From positions 1 through 54,187 of the forward strand of contig JAWXBP010000445.1 in the NCBI GenBank assembly GCA_034440135.1: 54,187 nucleotides of DNA, in the 5' to 3' direction. The stretch is from Planctomycetia bacterium (GTDB lineage: Bacteria; Planctomycetota; Planctomycetia; Pirellulales; JALHLM01). Numbering within the stretch: position 1 is the stretch's first letter; each line of letters starts with the position of its first letter. Both the position numbers and the translations under genes were made by a program. The notes beneath the pieces were generated by a model. It ran no database searches. It was not told the DNA's origin and saw only the letters and a program-made list of their open reading frames with translations. This document shows, piece by piece, positions 27,573-35,499 of this stretch.

Positions 27573-29180
27573 CTATGCGTTTCGCTTGAAGCCCAAATGC
27601 CGGTTCCAGTTTTGGTCGTCGGTTTCGCGGTAGTCGCTGCGGAGATGAACGCCGCGGCTTTCGCGGCGTTCCAGCGCGGCGGCGGTCATGAGCCGCGCGA
27701 TGCAAAGCATGTTCTGCAGTTGCCAGCCGGCGGGGTCGTTGAATTGCCGGCGCAGCACGTAGCGGCACCATTGATCGATCGAGGTGAGCGCTTCGGCGAG
27801 CTGCTCGCCGGTGCGGCGGACGCCCACCGAGCGCCACATCAGGCTGGTAAGCGAGTTGCGGATATCAGAGAGATCGAGCGCTTCGAGGCTCTCCACTTCG
27901 ACGGGATTTTCCAGCGGGATGGCCGCGAAGGCGTCCGGCATCCGAGCCGCGGCTTTCGATGCGCCTTCGCCAGCGTGTGCGCCGTAAACAAGGCCTTCCA
28001 GGAGGCTGTTCGACGCCAGGCGATTCGCGCCATGTAGCCCAGTGGAGGTGACCTCGCCGGCGGCCCAGAGACCGTCGATGGCGGTGCGGCCGTAGAGATC
28101 GACGGTGACGCCGCCGACCATGTAGTGCGCGCCGGGACGGACCGGAATGCGATCGCGCGTGATGTCCAGCCCGAACTCCGCGCAGGTGGCCGCGATGCCG
28201 GGAAAGCGGCGGCGGATGAAATCACCATCGAGATGCGTGAGATCGAGATAGACGTTGGGGTGCCGGGTCTTTTCCATCTGTTCCACGATGGCCTGACTGA
28301 CGACGTCGCGCGGGGCGAGCTCCAAGCGCGGGTCGTAGTCGGGCATGAAGCGATGCCCGTGCCGATCGACGAGCCAGGCGCCTTCGCCGCGCATGGCCTC
28401 GGTGATCAGGCTGCGGCTGCTACCGGCGATGTAGAGCACCGTCGGGTGAAACTGCATGAACTCCATGTCGCGCAGTTCCGCCCCGGCGCGATAGGCCATG
28501 GCGTGGCCGTCGCCGGTGGCGACCGGGGGATTCGTGGTCTCGCGATAGACCTGGCCGCAACCACCGGTGCAGAGAATGGTTTGCTTGGCCCAGACGAGCG
28601 TTTTGCCGTGGTGGGCGTTCCAGACGAGCGCGCCGCGGCAGGCGCCGTCGTGCGTGAGCAAGTCGAGGGTGAAGGTGTTTTGCCAAGCGTGGACGTTTTT
28701 CAGTTTCGACGCTTGTTCGATGACCGCGCGCATCACTTCGCGGCCCGTGGCGTCGCCGAGGGCATGCACGATGCGATTCTGGCTGTGTCCGCCTTCGCGG
28801 CCGAGCGTGAGCTCGCCGTGGTCGGAATCGAAACGGGTGCCCCAGTGAATCAACTCGTTGATGCGAATCGGCGCCTCGCGGACGACGAAGTCGACGACTT
28901 CGCGATCGCAGAGACTTCCGCCGGCGGTGAGCGTGTCGGCGATGTGATCCTCGAAGCGGTCCTCGGGATCCAGCACGCCGGCGATGCCCCCTTGGGCGTA
29001 GTTGCTATTGGATTGCTGAATGCCTTCCTTGGTGATCACCACGACATTGAGCGCGGGATCGACCGCGAGCGCCGCGCGCAAGCCCGCCAGGCCGCCGCCG
29101 ATGATCAGCACATCAGTGAAATGATGCGGCTGCTTCTTGGGATGAAACGGCACCAGGTAACGCGGGACGGGGTCGGACAT
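27573..29180 (-). CDS. nadB: L-aspartate oxidase
   Basis: 535 residues, normal family length. FAD-binding dinucleotide motif VLIIGGGLAGLRAALAV at about residues 24-40, followed by SNSNYAQGGIAGVLDPED and EGGHSQNRIVHALGDATG; the C-terminal flavin-binding signature GLWAAGEVTSTGLHGANRLA is complete. It oxidises L-aspartate to iminoaspartate, the first step of de novo NAD synthesis. nadA and nadC are not in the window. The ATG at 29180 abuts an ACGGAG-type repeat. Confidence 0.96.
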   Translation of the reverse strand: MSDPVPRYLVPFHPKKQPHHFTDVLIIGGGLAGLRAALAVDPALNVVVITKEGIQQSNSNYAQGGIAGVLDPEDRFEDHIADTLTAGGSLCDREVVDFVVREAPIRINELIHWGTRFDSDHGELTLGREGGHSQNRIVHALGDATGREVMRAVIEQASKLKNVHAWQNTFTLDLLTHDGACRGALVWNAHHGKTLVWAKQTILCTGGCGQVYRETTNPPVATGDGHAMAYRAGAELRDMEFMQFHPTVLYIAGSSRSLITEAMRGEGAWLVDRHGHRFMPDYDPRLELAPRDVVSQAIVEQMEKTRHPNVYLDLTHLDGDFIRRRFPGIAATCAEFGLDITRDRIPVRPGAHYMVGGVTVDLYGRTAIDGLWAAGEVTSTGLHGANRLASNSLLEGLVYGAHAGEGASKAAARMPDAFAAIPLENPVEVESLEALDLSDIRNSLTSLMWRSVGVRRTGEQLAEALTSIDQWCRYVLRRQFNDPAGWQLQNMLCIARLMTAAALERRESRGVHLRSDYRETDDQNWNRHLGFKRNA

Positions 29181-29183
29181 TTT

Positions 29184-29222
29184 TTACCACGGAGGTCACG
29201 GAGAACATGGAGGACGCACGGG
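29184..29222. repeat. short ACGGAGG-unit repeat upstream of nadB
   Basis: TTACCACGGAGGTCACGGAG followed by AACATGGAGGACGCACGG: imperfect 9-12 nt units built on CACGGAG, starting right at the nadB start. Similar strings are frequent between genes in planctomycetes (from memory, not checked here). Confidence 0.5.
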
Positions 29223-29239
29223 GTTACGCTTTTTTCGTT

Positions 29240-29265
29240 GTGGCACGGTCTCCCGACCGTGCCAC
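29240..29265. repeat. 11-bp-arm hairpin of the GGCACGGTC family
   Basis: GTGGCACGGTC, loop TCCC, GACCGTGCCAC. The loop is the complement of that in 17138-17165, so this copy is in the opposite orientation. Confidence 0.85.
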
Positions 29266-29310
29266 CGGTTCGACCGAAGGCCTCCAATTCCAGACATCGC
29301 CAGGCCCGGC

Positions 29311-29566
29311 GTGGCACGGTCGGGAGACCATTGGCATCTACACAACTTTTTCCGGGCATCCGGAAGTAACCACGAAAAACACGAAAGGCACGAACGTCTC
29401 GTCGAGTATTGGATTGAGCTGGAAGTGCCAAAGGGACGTCGGCTAGTCGATCTGCCTTCAATTGGCCGCCGCAAGTTTGCCAAACATCCCAAACTTTCCT
29501 GCCTTTCGTGCTTTTCGTGGTTCCTTCCGAGCTGTGTAGATACCAATGGTCGGGAGACCGTGCCAC
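29311..29566. repeat. 256 bp composite inverted-repeat element, copy 1
   Basis: Outer arms GTGGCACGGTC...GACCATTGG.ATCTACACA pair imperfectly with the 3' end, and an inner 155 bp unit (29368-29522) begins AACCACGAAAAACACGAAAG and ends with the near-complement. The first 165 bp match 54023-54187 without gaps (7 differences by my count). No transposase or convincing protein gene is inside; the whole 29181-29588 interval is gene-free. Confidence 0.85.
29368..29522 (+). repeat. CACGAA inverted-repeat element, copy 1 (155 bp)
   Basis: Terminal arms of about 27 bp made of CACGAA units; core contains GGACGTCGG at offset 67-75 and GGCCGCC at offset 97-103. It aligns without gaps to the copy at 39464-39618. 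Confidence 0.85.
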
Positions 29567-29588
29567 AACAGCGTTTGCATTTTAGCAG

Positions 29589-31511
29589 TCATCGACTAGC
29601 GGCCGCCAAGCCTTGCTGTGAGGGGACTTCGAACGTGTTCCAAAGGTTTCTTACAGTTTCGAGGCATTCGTTGGTGGGAAGCTGCCGCGCGTAGAGACTA
29701 CGGGCCAGCCAGCCGGCGAGGCGGTTCGCGTCTTGGCCGAGCTCAGGGAATTGCCGCGAGGCGCGGGCGGCGAATTCGAGCGGCGTTTCGTCCGGCAGCT
29801 TCGGGGCGCCTTGCTCGTAGGACCAGGCGGCCAGGGCCGCGAAGGAGTATTTGACCAGTTCGTCCGGCGAAGCCCGTTGCGCGCGGCCGTCCCGGAAGGG
29901 GTTCGCAAAGCTGGCGAACGGACGCGAAAGCTCTTTGGGCGCGACCGCTTCTTCGACCACTTTCGCGCGCGGCGGAAAAGCAAGTTGCCAGATGCCGCGC
30001 CAGATTTCGGCGATCTCGCGGAGGAAGGCGATGATCTGATGGCGGAACACGACGGCGAGAATTAGAGCGGCGACGATAATGGCGATCCAGATGAGCGGGC
30101 GTAGTACCGAACCGAGCGCGCCCAATGGATTCGGCGGCGTCGGCGGGTGCGCAGGCGGCGTTGGTGGCGGGCTACCCTGCTGCCCGGATTGCGCGGGATT
30201 TTGCTTTGACGGAGAATTGGCGTCGTCGGAGGACTTGGACTGATCCTGATCCTGCTGCTGTTGCTGCTGTTGCTGCTGTTGCTGCTGGTCGGACGACGAG
30301 GCGTCATCCGATGAATCAGATGGTTCGTTGCCGGACTGTTGTGAGTCGGAATTGCCGCTCTGTTCGCCAGCGACTTCGCTTGATGATCCCGATGCCTCGC
30401 TTGCTTCGCTCTGTTGGTCGGTGGAGGCTTCGCCTTGCTTGTCGGGCTGGCCGCCGGGTTCTTGCGAGTTGTTTTCCGAGGGTTGTTGGTCCTCTGATTT
30501 CTCTCCCTCCGAGGTGCGCGACGCGTCGGGATCGTCGGATTCGGCGCCGTCGAACTTGACGGGCGCGACCTTCGATGCTTCGCGCTCCGGTGAGCCCAGG
30601 ACGCGGTCGCGGAACGCGACGGATAAATCGCTTTGCGCGCCGGGGAGCGGGAGCAACATGCCACCGATCAAGAGCGCCGCGATGAGCGCCGCCGAGACGC
30701 CAACCCAGGCCGAGGTCATGGCAGCGGGCATTTCTAGCGTGCGGCGGCGCAAATAGCGGCGCATGCCGAGAAAGCTGGTGATGGCCAGGAGCGCCAGGCC
30801 GGCCATCAGATAAATGGTCAGCCAGCGGAAGGCCGAAGATTGACGCCCATCATCGCGCGCCGGAATCAGCCATTGGCCAAACCCGAACAGCGGCAGCGCG
30901 GCCAGCGAGAAGTACAACACCGACAAGCCTGGCGCGTGAGCGCGGGGCTCCAGGTCGGTGATGGCGCTCCAAGCGCGCTTCCACCAGGGGGCGAGCTTGC
31001 GCCGCGCGACCGCCTCGGCGCGAAAGGTTTCTTCCGAGAGGGGATCATAGACTTTTTCCGCGGCGCTCCGCGTGCCGATACGAAGATCTTTTAAGCGCTC
31101 GTCTTGGCCGGCGGTTTCCAACAGGCCGGCGGCGCTGGGATCGATCGTTTCGTCGATGAACGTGCAGTTCCAAGTGAGCTTATGGGCGCACCACCAGACG
31201 ACGCCGATCAAGAGGCAAGCGATCAAGGCGTTGCTCACCAGCGTGATCAAGACCACGATCGTGGCGAGCGCCAGCCCCAGGCCGAGAAACGACGCGTGCG
31301 CCACGCCTTGCGTAATGCTGACGCGAGCCAGCATCACGGAGCCGAACACAAACCAGAACAGCACCCAGCGAATCACGCCGGGGAATTCGCCCGCATAGCC
31401 AACGTCGGAGAGAAAGAACACCAGGCTACCGACGAGCAGCATGATCAACACCGGGGCCACGGCGACCGCCAGATAGTCGGCCCAGGTCATTTCGTTCCGC
31501 GTGCCGCGCAT
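29589..31511 (-). CDS. DUF4129-type membrane protein with polyglutamine linker
   Basis: About 640 residues from the ATG at 31511; frame open to 31538. Several N-terminal membrane helices (about residues 12-35, 45-110, 195-215, 230-250, 265-290), then a long Ser/Glu/Asp/Gln-rich disordered stretch (about 310-465) including 12 consecutive glutamines, another helix at about 472-492 and a C-terminal domain of about 100 residues with LVKYSFAALAAWSYEQG and ETPLEFAARASRQFPELGQ, the pattern of DUF4129. In many bacteria such domains follow transglutaminase-like proteins; none is adjacent here. Function unknown. Confidence 0.8.
   Translation of the reverse strand: MRGTRNEMTWADYLAVAVAPVLIMLLVGSLVFFLSDVGYAGEFPGVIRWVLFWFVFGSVMLARVSITQGVAHASFLGLGLALATIVVLITLVSNALIACLLIGVVWWCAHKLTWNCTFIDETIDPSAAGLLETAGQDERLKDLRIGTRSAAEKVYDPLSEETFRAEAVARRKLAPWWKRAWSAITDLEPRAHAPGLSVLYFSLAALPLFGFGQWLIPARDDGRQSSAFRWLTIYLMAGLALLAITSFLGMRRYLRRRTLEMPAAMTSAWVGVSAALIAALLIGGMLLPLPGAQSDLSVAFRDRVLGSPEREASKVAPVKFDGAESDDPDASRTSEGEKSEDQQPSENNSQEPGGQPDKQGEASTDQQSEASEASGSSSEVAGEQSGNSDSQQSGNEPSDSSDDASSSDQQQQQQQQQQQQDQDQSKSSDDANSPSKQNPAQSGQQGSPPPTPPAHPPTPPNPLGALGSVLRPLIWIAIIVAALILAVVFRHQIIAFLREIAEIWRGIWQLAFPPRAKVVEEAVAPKELSRPFASFANPFRDGRAQRASPDELVKYSFAALAAWSYEQGAPKLPDETPLEFAARASRQFPELGQDANRLAGWLARSLYARQLPTNECLETVRNLWNTFEVPSQQGLAAASR
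30252..30287 (-). repeat. trinucleotide CAG/CAA tract encoding 12 glutamines
   Basis: 36 nt run of CTG CTG TTG-type triplets on the plus strand, inside the DUF4129 gene. The regular mixture (CTG CTG TTG in register) indicates slippage expansion of a 9 nt unit. Confidence 0.9.
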
Positions 31512-31553
31512 GGAGTGTTTCCAACAGCCCGATCTCAAGCCCGCCCCTACTCA

Positions 31554-31588
31554 TACTAGCCCGACGCGCCAGCGAGGGGGAGTGGACG
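31554..31588. repeat. TAGCCC...CGCCAGCGAGGG repeat, copy 1
   Basis: ACTAGCCCGACGCGCCAGCG then AGGGGGAGTGGACG. Related copies are at 47787-47822 (same strand) and at 47931-47967 and 51311-51355 (opposite strand). Confidence 0.75.
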
Positions 31589-31677
31589 AGAGAATCTCGC
31601 GTCGAAGAATTTGCACGCTGTGCCGGTTGCGGGCGCCCTCCGGGCGCTGACGCTTCCGGCTCCAATGTTGGTTGGCG

Positions 31678-31980
31678 CTATGGCGCGAGCGCCGTCGTGA
31701 GCCGGATGGCAAGGTCTTCCGCGGTGCAGTCGCGGATCAGGAATTTCTTTTCGCTGCTGGTTTCGCCGGCGATGATTTCGATTTGGCTGCGCTTAAGGTC
31801 GAGCGTTCGCGCCAGCACTTCGATGATTGCCTTGTTGGCTTTGCCTTTTTCCGGCGCGGCGGTGACGGAGACTTTGAGTTGACCATCGTGGACGCCGCGG
31901 AGGGCGTTTTCACGCGCGCCGGGGCTGGCCTTGACGGGGAGGATGACGCCTTCGGTGCGTTGCTCCAGCCGGACGTTCAT
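31678..31980 (-). CDS. DUF167 (YggU) family protein
   Basis: 100 residues, the usual length. Core VKASPGARENALRGVHDGQL, then LKVSVTAAPEKGKANKAIIE and SQIEIIAGETSSEKKFLI match the family closely. Function unknown. Its ATG overlaps the stop of the YggS-family gene (4 nt ATGA overlap), and yggS-yggU pairing is common in bacteria. Confidence 0.92.
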   Translation of the reverse strand: MNVRLEQRTEGVILPVKASPGARENALRGVHDGQLKVSVTAAPEKGKANKAIIEVLARTLDLKRSQIEIIAGETSSEKKFLIRDCTAEDLAIRLTTALAP

Positions 31981-32672
31981 GCGAGACCTTCGAAGAGGGC
32001 GGAGCCGACGCGAATCATCGTGGCGCCTTCCTCGATGGCGATTTCGTAGTCGCCGCTCATGCCCATTGAGAGTTCATTCAATGAAACTCCGGCGGGACAA
32101 TCCGGCAGCAGCGCATCGCGGAGTTGACGCAGCGCGGCGAAATCGCGGCGGGCCGCGTCGACGCCGCCTTCGAGCGACGCCATCGTCATCAGGCCGCGGA
32201 GCTCGATGCCTGGCAACGCCGCGATCGTTTCCATCGCGGCGCGAACTTCCACTGGCGGGAAGCCATGCTTCGTGACGTCGGCGGCGATTTTCACTTCCAA
32301 CAGCGCCGGGATACGCCGGCCGATCGCCACGGCCTCCGTGCTGACGCCTTGCGCGAGGGCAATACTATCGAGCGATTGCAACAGCGCAAGATACGGCAAC
32401 GTGCGGCGGACCTTGTTGCGTTGCAGGTGGCCGATCAGATGCCACCGCGCGCCGGGTATGTCTTCCGCCTTGCCCCACAAGGATTGTGGCCGGCTTTCGC
32501 CAAGATCGTGGCAGCCGAAATCGAAAAGCTGCCGCGTGAGGGCGTCGGAGACGTATTTGGTCACGCCGATTAGCGTGATTTCCGCGGCGCGGCGGCCGGA
32601 GCGCTGAGCCGCCGCGGCGATGCGTTCCTGGACTTCGTCGAGGTTTTGTTTCAGGCGCGCGGAGGAATCCAT
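31977..32672 (-). CDS. YggS/PROSC family PLP-binding homeostasis protein
   Basis: 231 residues, single-domain alanine-racemase-like barrel. Lys39 in LIGVTKYVSDA is the pyridoxal phosphate lysine; GESRPQSLWGKAEDI, WHLIGHLQRNKVRRTLP, LRGLMTMAS and SMGMSGDYEIAIEEGATMIR are family hallmarks. It helps control free PLP and amino/keto-acid balance. Translationally coupled to the DUF167 gene downstream. Confidence 0.95.
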   Translation of the reverse strand: MDSSARLKQNLDEVQERIAAAAQRSGRRAAEITLIGVTKYVSDALTRQLFDFGCHDLGESRPQSLWGKAEDIPGARWHLIGHLQRNKVRRTLPYLALLQSLDSIALAQGVSTEAVAIGRRIPALLEVKIAADVTKHGFPPVEVRAAMETIAALPGIELRGLMTMASLEGGVDAARRDFAALRQLRDALLPDCPAGVSLNELSMGMSGDYEIAIEEGATMIRVGSALFEGLA

Positions 32673-32712
32673 CGCTCCATCATACTTGCCGCGAGACCTG
32701 GCGCATGAGCCG

Positions 32713-34557
32713 CTATTCGATTTCCACGAGCGTGTCGACGAGGCCGTCGCGGTTGAATTGGGCCACCAGGTAGTCGGAGATCAGGTTGTGGCCGAGCAAC
32801 GTGCGGTTGCCTTTGTCGCCGAGCGAGCGGTAGATCAACCATTGCTTTTTGCCGATCTGCACGCGATAGCCGACGGCGCGGTCGCGCGACAGGATGACGC
32901 GGTCTTCGGCCACGGTGAGTTGCCGCCAGGTGTACGGGGCGCTTTGGCGACGGGGATCGAGGTCGATCCAGAGCGGGACGAACATGCTGGTTCCGGACGC
33001 GTGCTGGCGGAGCGTCAGTCCGCCAGAAGTCTGCGACAGTTCGTCGCCGCGGGCCGCGGTGCGCCATTCCGGCAGCGCAAGCGGAAACACTTGATAGGCC
33101 CCGCCGCGGGTGTGCAGCATGCCTTCGGTGGTTTCGCTGGCTGGCTCAAAGGCCGCATGGGGCAACAGCGGAAGCGTGGTGCTGTAGTCCCAGAGCGCAC
33201 CGGTCGTGCCCTGGATGGCGTCGGCGATCAAGAGGAAGCGGTCGTCGCGCGCGAGGAGTACTTGCCGCTGCAGTGTAACGCCCGGCGCGAGTTGCTTTTC
33301 GAGTTCGAGATAGATCGCTTCGTCGTCGCTGACCCAGCAGACCTCTTCCCATGGTTTGTCGAGTGACAGCGGTTCGCCGTCGCGGCGGATTTCGGTCTGC
33401 CACTCACCCGAGGCGATCACCTCGGACCCGAGCGAGAGTTCCATGGTGGGCGTAGGATCGTTCCACAAGATGGCGAGGCTCGCGGCGTTGCGCGACCAAT
33501 CGGCACGCAGTAGCGAGGCCTGCGACCACTCGGAATGCACGGCCGGGTCGGGCAGTTTGCCGCGTGACTTGGGTTTGGCGGCCACGTTCAATTTGTTGCG
33601 ATAGTGCGGCAGCCACAGTCCGGCGAGACGTGCATTCTTGCGCGATCCGAACAGTGCGCCGAGCCATTCCATGAATTGCGGTTCGACGCGTAACGAGCCA
33701 TTGGCATCGAGCACGGCGGAACCATCGCGCCGCGACCAGTGCAAGAGTTGCGTGTAGACGTGATGCAGCCGCTTGCCGACGTGGGGCGCCCAGAAAGAGC
33801 GATCGACGCCTTGTCCCAAGCTAAACGTGCGCGTCCAACACGCGAGTATGCGGCGCAACGACGTTAACTCGCTCGCGGCGCAGAGCCCTTGGCTATCGAG
33901 GGCGAGCCGGCAGCCTTCGTCAAGCGTCTGCCGGGATTGTTCGGCGAGCTGTCCGCTGACGGCTAATTCGGGAAACTGAAACGCCAGGGCCAAGGGCAAC
34001 TCGGCGCTGAGGAGTTGCGTGATCAAGTGGTCTTCGCCAGCCGGCGGAACCGGGGCCATCGCCAGTTCGACCAGGAATTCCCAGGCGTCCCACCACAAGC
34101 TCGGCGACGCGGTGCCGGCCAAGCGCGGCAACACCATGGTCCAGGCGATGGCTTCGAGCCCGAGCGCCACGTTGCGCGGCGCGGCGCGCGCGGCGTCGAG
34201 CCAGGTTTTCAACTCGCCTTCGACGTGACCGGCGAGACGGCCTTTCTTGCGCGCGAAGTCGTGCAGGCGGACCAGCAGCGCCGCGGTGTCCGGCCCGAGG
34301 TCGTGCGGGGCCGCGCCCCAAAGCAACGGGGATGCGCGATCTTTCCAGAGTTTGCTGAGCTTGCCGGGGCGGGTGCGATCGTGCAGATGTTCGGCCCAGG
34401 CGCGCCAGCCTTTGCCGGAGACGCGGACGTCTTCGGCGTCGCAGACGCGGCGCGGTGCGCAGAGCGACCAGGCGCGGTGTTGAGGATGTGCCGCGCCGTT
34501 ACCAATCGGGGCAGCCTTGCCGGAGCGAAGCGATACAGCCATGGATCGTACATTCAA
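32713..34557 (-). CDS. heparinase II/III-like hypothetical protein
   Basis: 614 residues. An alpha-helical N-terminal half (residues about 60-320; e.g. WWDAWEFLVELAMAP, LHHVYTQLLHWSRRDG) is followed by a beta-rich half (DWSRNAASLAILWNDPTPTM, QRQVLLARDDRFLLIADAI, WRQLTVAEDRVILSRDRAVG). This toroid-plus-sandwich layout and the phrasing of the second half suggest the heparinase II/III-like fold, but I could not place catalytic residues. No signal peptide is evident, so it may be cytoplasmic and may not be a lyase. The ATG at 34539 is an alternative start. Confidence 0.6.
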   Translation of the reverse strand: MNVRSMAVSLRSGKAAPIGNGAAHPQHRAWSLCAPRRVCDAEDVRVSGKGWRAWAEHLHDRTRPGKLSKLWKDRASPLLWGAAPHDLGPDTAALLVRLHDFARKKGRLAGHVEGELKTWLDAARAAPRNVALGLEAIAWTMVLPRLAGTASPSLWWDAWEFLVELAMAPVPPAGEDHLITQLLSAELPLALAFQFPELAVSGQLAEQSRQTLDEGCRLALDSQGLCAASELTSLRRILACWTRTFSLGQGVDRSFWAPHVGKRLHHVYTQLLHWSRRDGSAVLDANGSLRVEPQFMEWLGALFGSRKNARLAGLWLPHYRNKLNVAAKPKSRGKLPDPAVHSEWSQASLLRADWSRNAASLAILWNDPTPTMELSLGSEVIASGEWQTEIRRDGEPLSLDKPWEEVCWVSDDEAIYLELEKQLAPGVTLQRQVLLARDDRFLLIADAIQGTTGALWDYSTTLPLLPHAAFEPASETTEGMLHTRGGAYQVFPLALPEWRTAARGDELSQTSGGLTLRQHASGTSMFVPLWIDLDPRRQSAPYTWRQLTVAEDRVILSRDRAVGYRVQIGKKQWLIYRSLGDKGNRTLLGHNLISDYLVAQFNRDGLVDTLVEIE

Positions 34558-34667
34558 GGAGGGCGCCGCACTTTACCTGATGGGTGGGCCGGCGATATCT
34601 TAACACGTGCCGGACGGCATTTCGCCCCCCTGGCCGCGCCACCGCGATTCACGAAGGAACTCTCAAC

Positions 34668-35480
34668 ATGTTGCGCAGCCGAAATGTGGAAAACTTGTCG
34701 ACAGTTCCGCTGGGCCGTGCGGCTTTGGTTTTTTTGCTGCTGTGCGGTGCGGCCACCTGGGCCCAGGCGCAAGAACGCCCTGAGGAAAAGCCTGATGTGA
34801 AGAGCCTGATTTTGCCGCCCGGCGACACCGAAGGCTTGAAGCTACTGGAACCGGAAAGCCAGGTCTGGCTCGATCAGGAAAAGAAGCGGCTGGTGATGGC
34901 GGGACGGATTTGTCTGCGCGAGGGGCAATTGGAAATGTTTGCCTGCCTGGCCGGCACGAAGGAACACGAATCGGTCGTGGCCGTGGAGGCGAAGGCCTAT
35001 GTCGTGCATGCGGCGCTGTTGGCCTGCGGCGCCGAGGCCGGTAAGCCGGTGCAGTTTCAGCCAACGTTTCGGCCGGCGTCGGGGACGGAGGTGGCCATCG
35101 ACATTTATTGGCGCGACAAACAAGGAGAACTGCAGACGGCCAAAGCGCAAGACTGGGTTCGCGATATTCGTACGCAAAAGGAAATGACCCAGAACTGGGT
35201 GTTCGCCGGGAGCGGCTTCTGGACCGACGACAAGACAGGACAGAAATTCTATCTGGCCGAGGACGGCGATTTTATTTGCGTCTCCAACTTCGCGAGCGCG
35301 ATGTTGGACCTGCCGACGGAGAGTTCCCAGTCGGCGGGCTCACTGCTGTTCGAGGCGTTCAAGGATCGCATTCCGGAGCAAGGGACGCCGGTGACGATGG
35401 TGCTGACGCCGAAAGTAGAGAAGAATAAGGACGCCGCGAAGAAGCCGGTGAAGAAGCCCGTGACGAAACCGGCTTCGTAA
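34668..35480 (+). CDS. YdjY-domain exported protein
   Basis: 270 residues from the ATG at 34668, with AAGGA about 9 nt upstream; the frame is open to 34584. Signal peptide ALVFLLLCGAATWAQAQ. The mature protein has the YdjY pattern: VWLDQEKKRLVMAGRICLRE, LEMFACLAGTKEHESVVAV, VHAALLACGAEAGKPVQF, and GSGFWTDDKTGQKFYLAEDG followed by DFICVSNFASAMLDLP. Lys/Pro-rich tail. The domain is frequent in planctomycetes and found near redox proteins in some genomes; it is convergent with the multiheme cytochrome here. Confidence 0.88.
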   Translation: MLRSRNVENLSTVPLGRAALVFLLLCGAATWAQAQERPEEKPDVKSLILPPGDTEGLKLLEPESQVWLDQEKKRLVMAGRICLREGQLEMFACLAGTKEHESVVAVEAKAYVVHAALLACGAEAGKPVQFQPTFRPASGTEVAIDIYWRDKQGELQTAKAQDWVRDIRTQKEMTQNWVFAGSGFWTDDKTGQKFYLAEDGDFICVSNFASAMLDLPTESSQSAGSLLFEAFKDRIPEQGTPVTMVLTPKVEKNKDAAKKPVKKPVTKPAS

Positions 35481-35499
35481 ATAATCAAATTGCGCCTGG

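Noticed and set aside
28125-29369. 414-residue plus-strand ORF opposite nadB
   Set aside because: nadB is certain on the other strand; the frame has no independent support.
29105-29566. 153-residue minus-strand ORF across the composite repeat
   Set aside because: The frame runs through repeat arms and gives peptides such as RAFRVFRGYF that recur at each repeat copy; these are translations of the repeats, not a gene.
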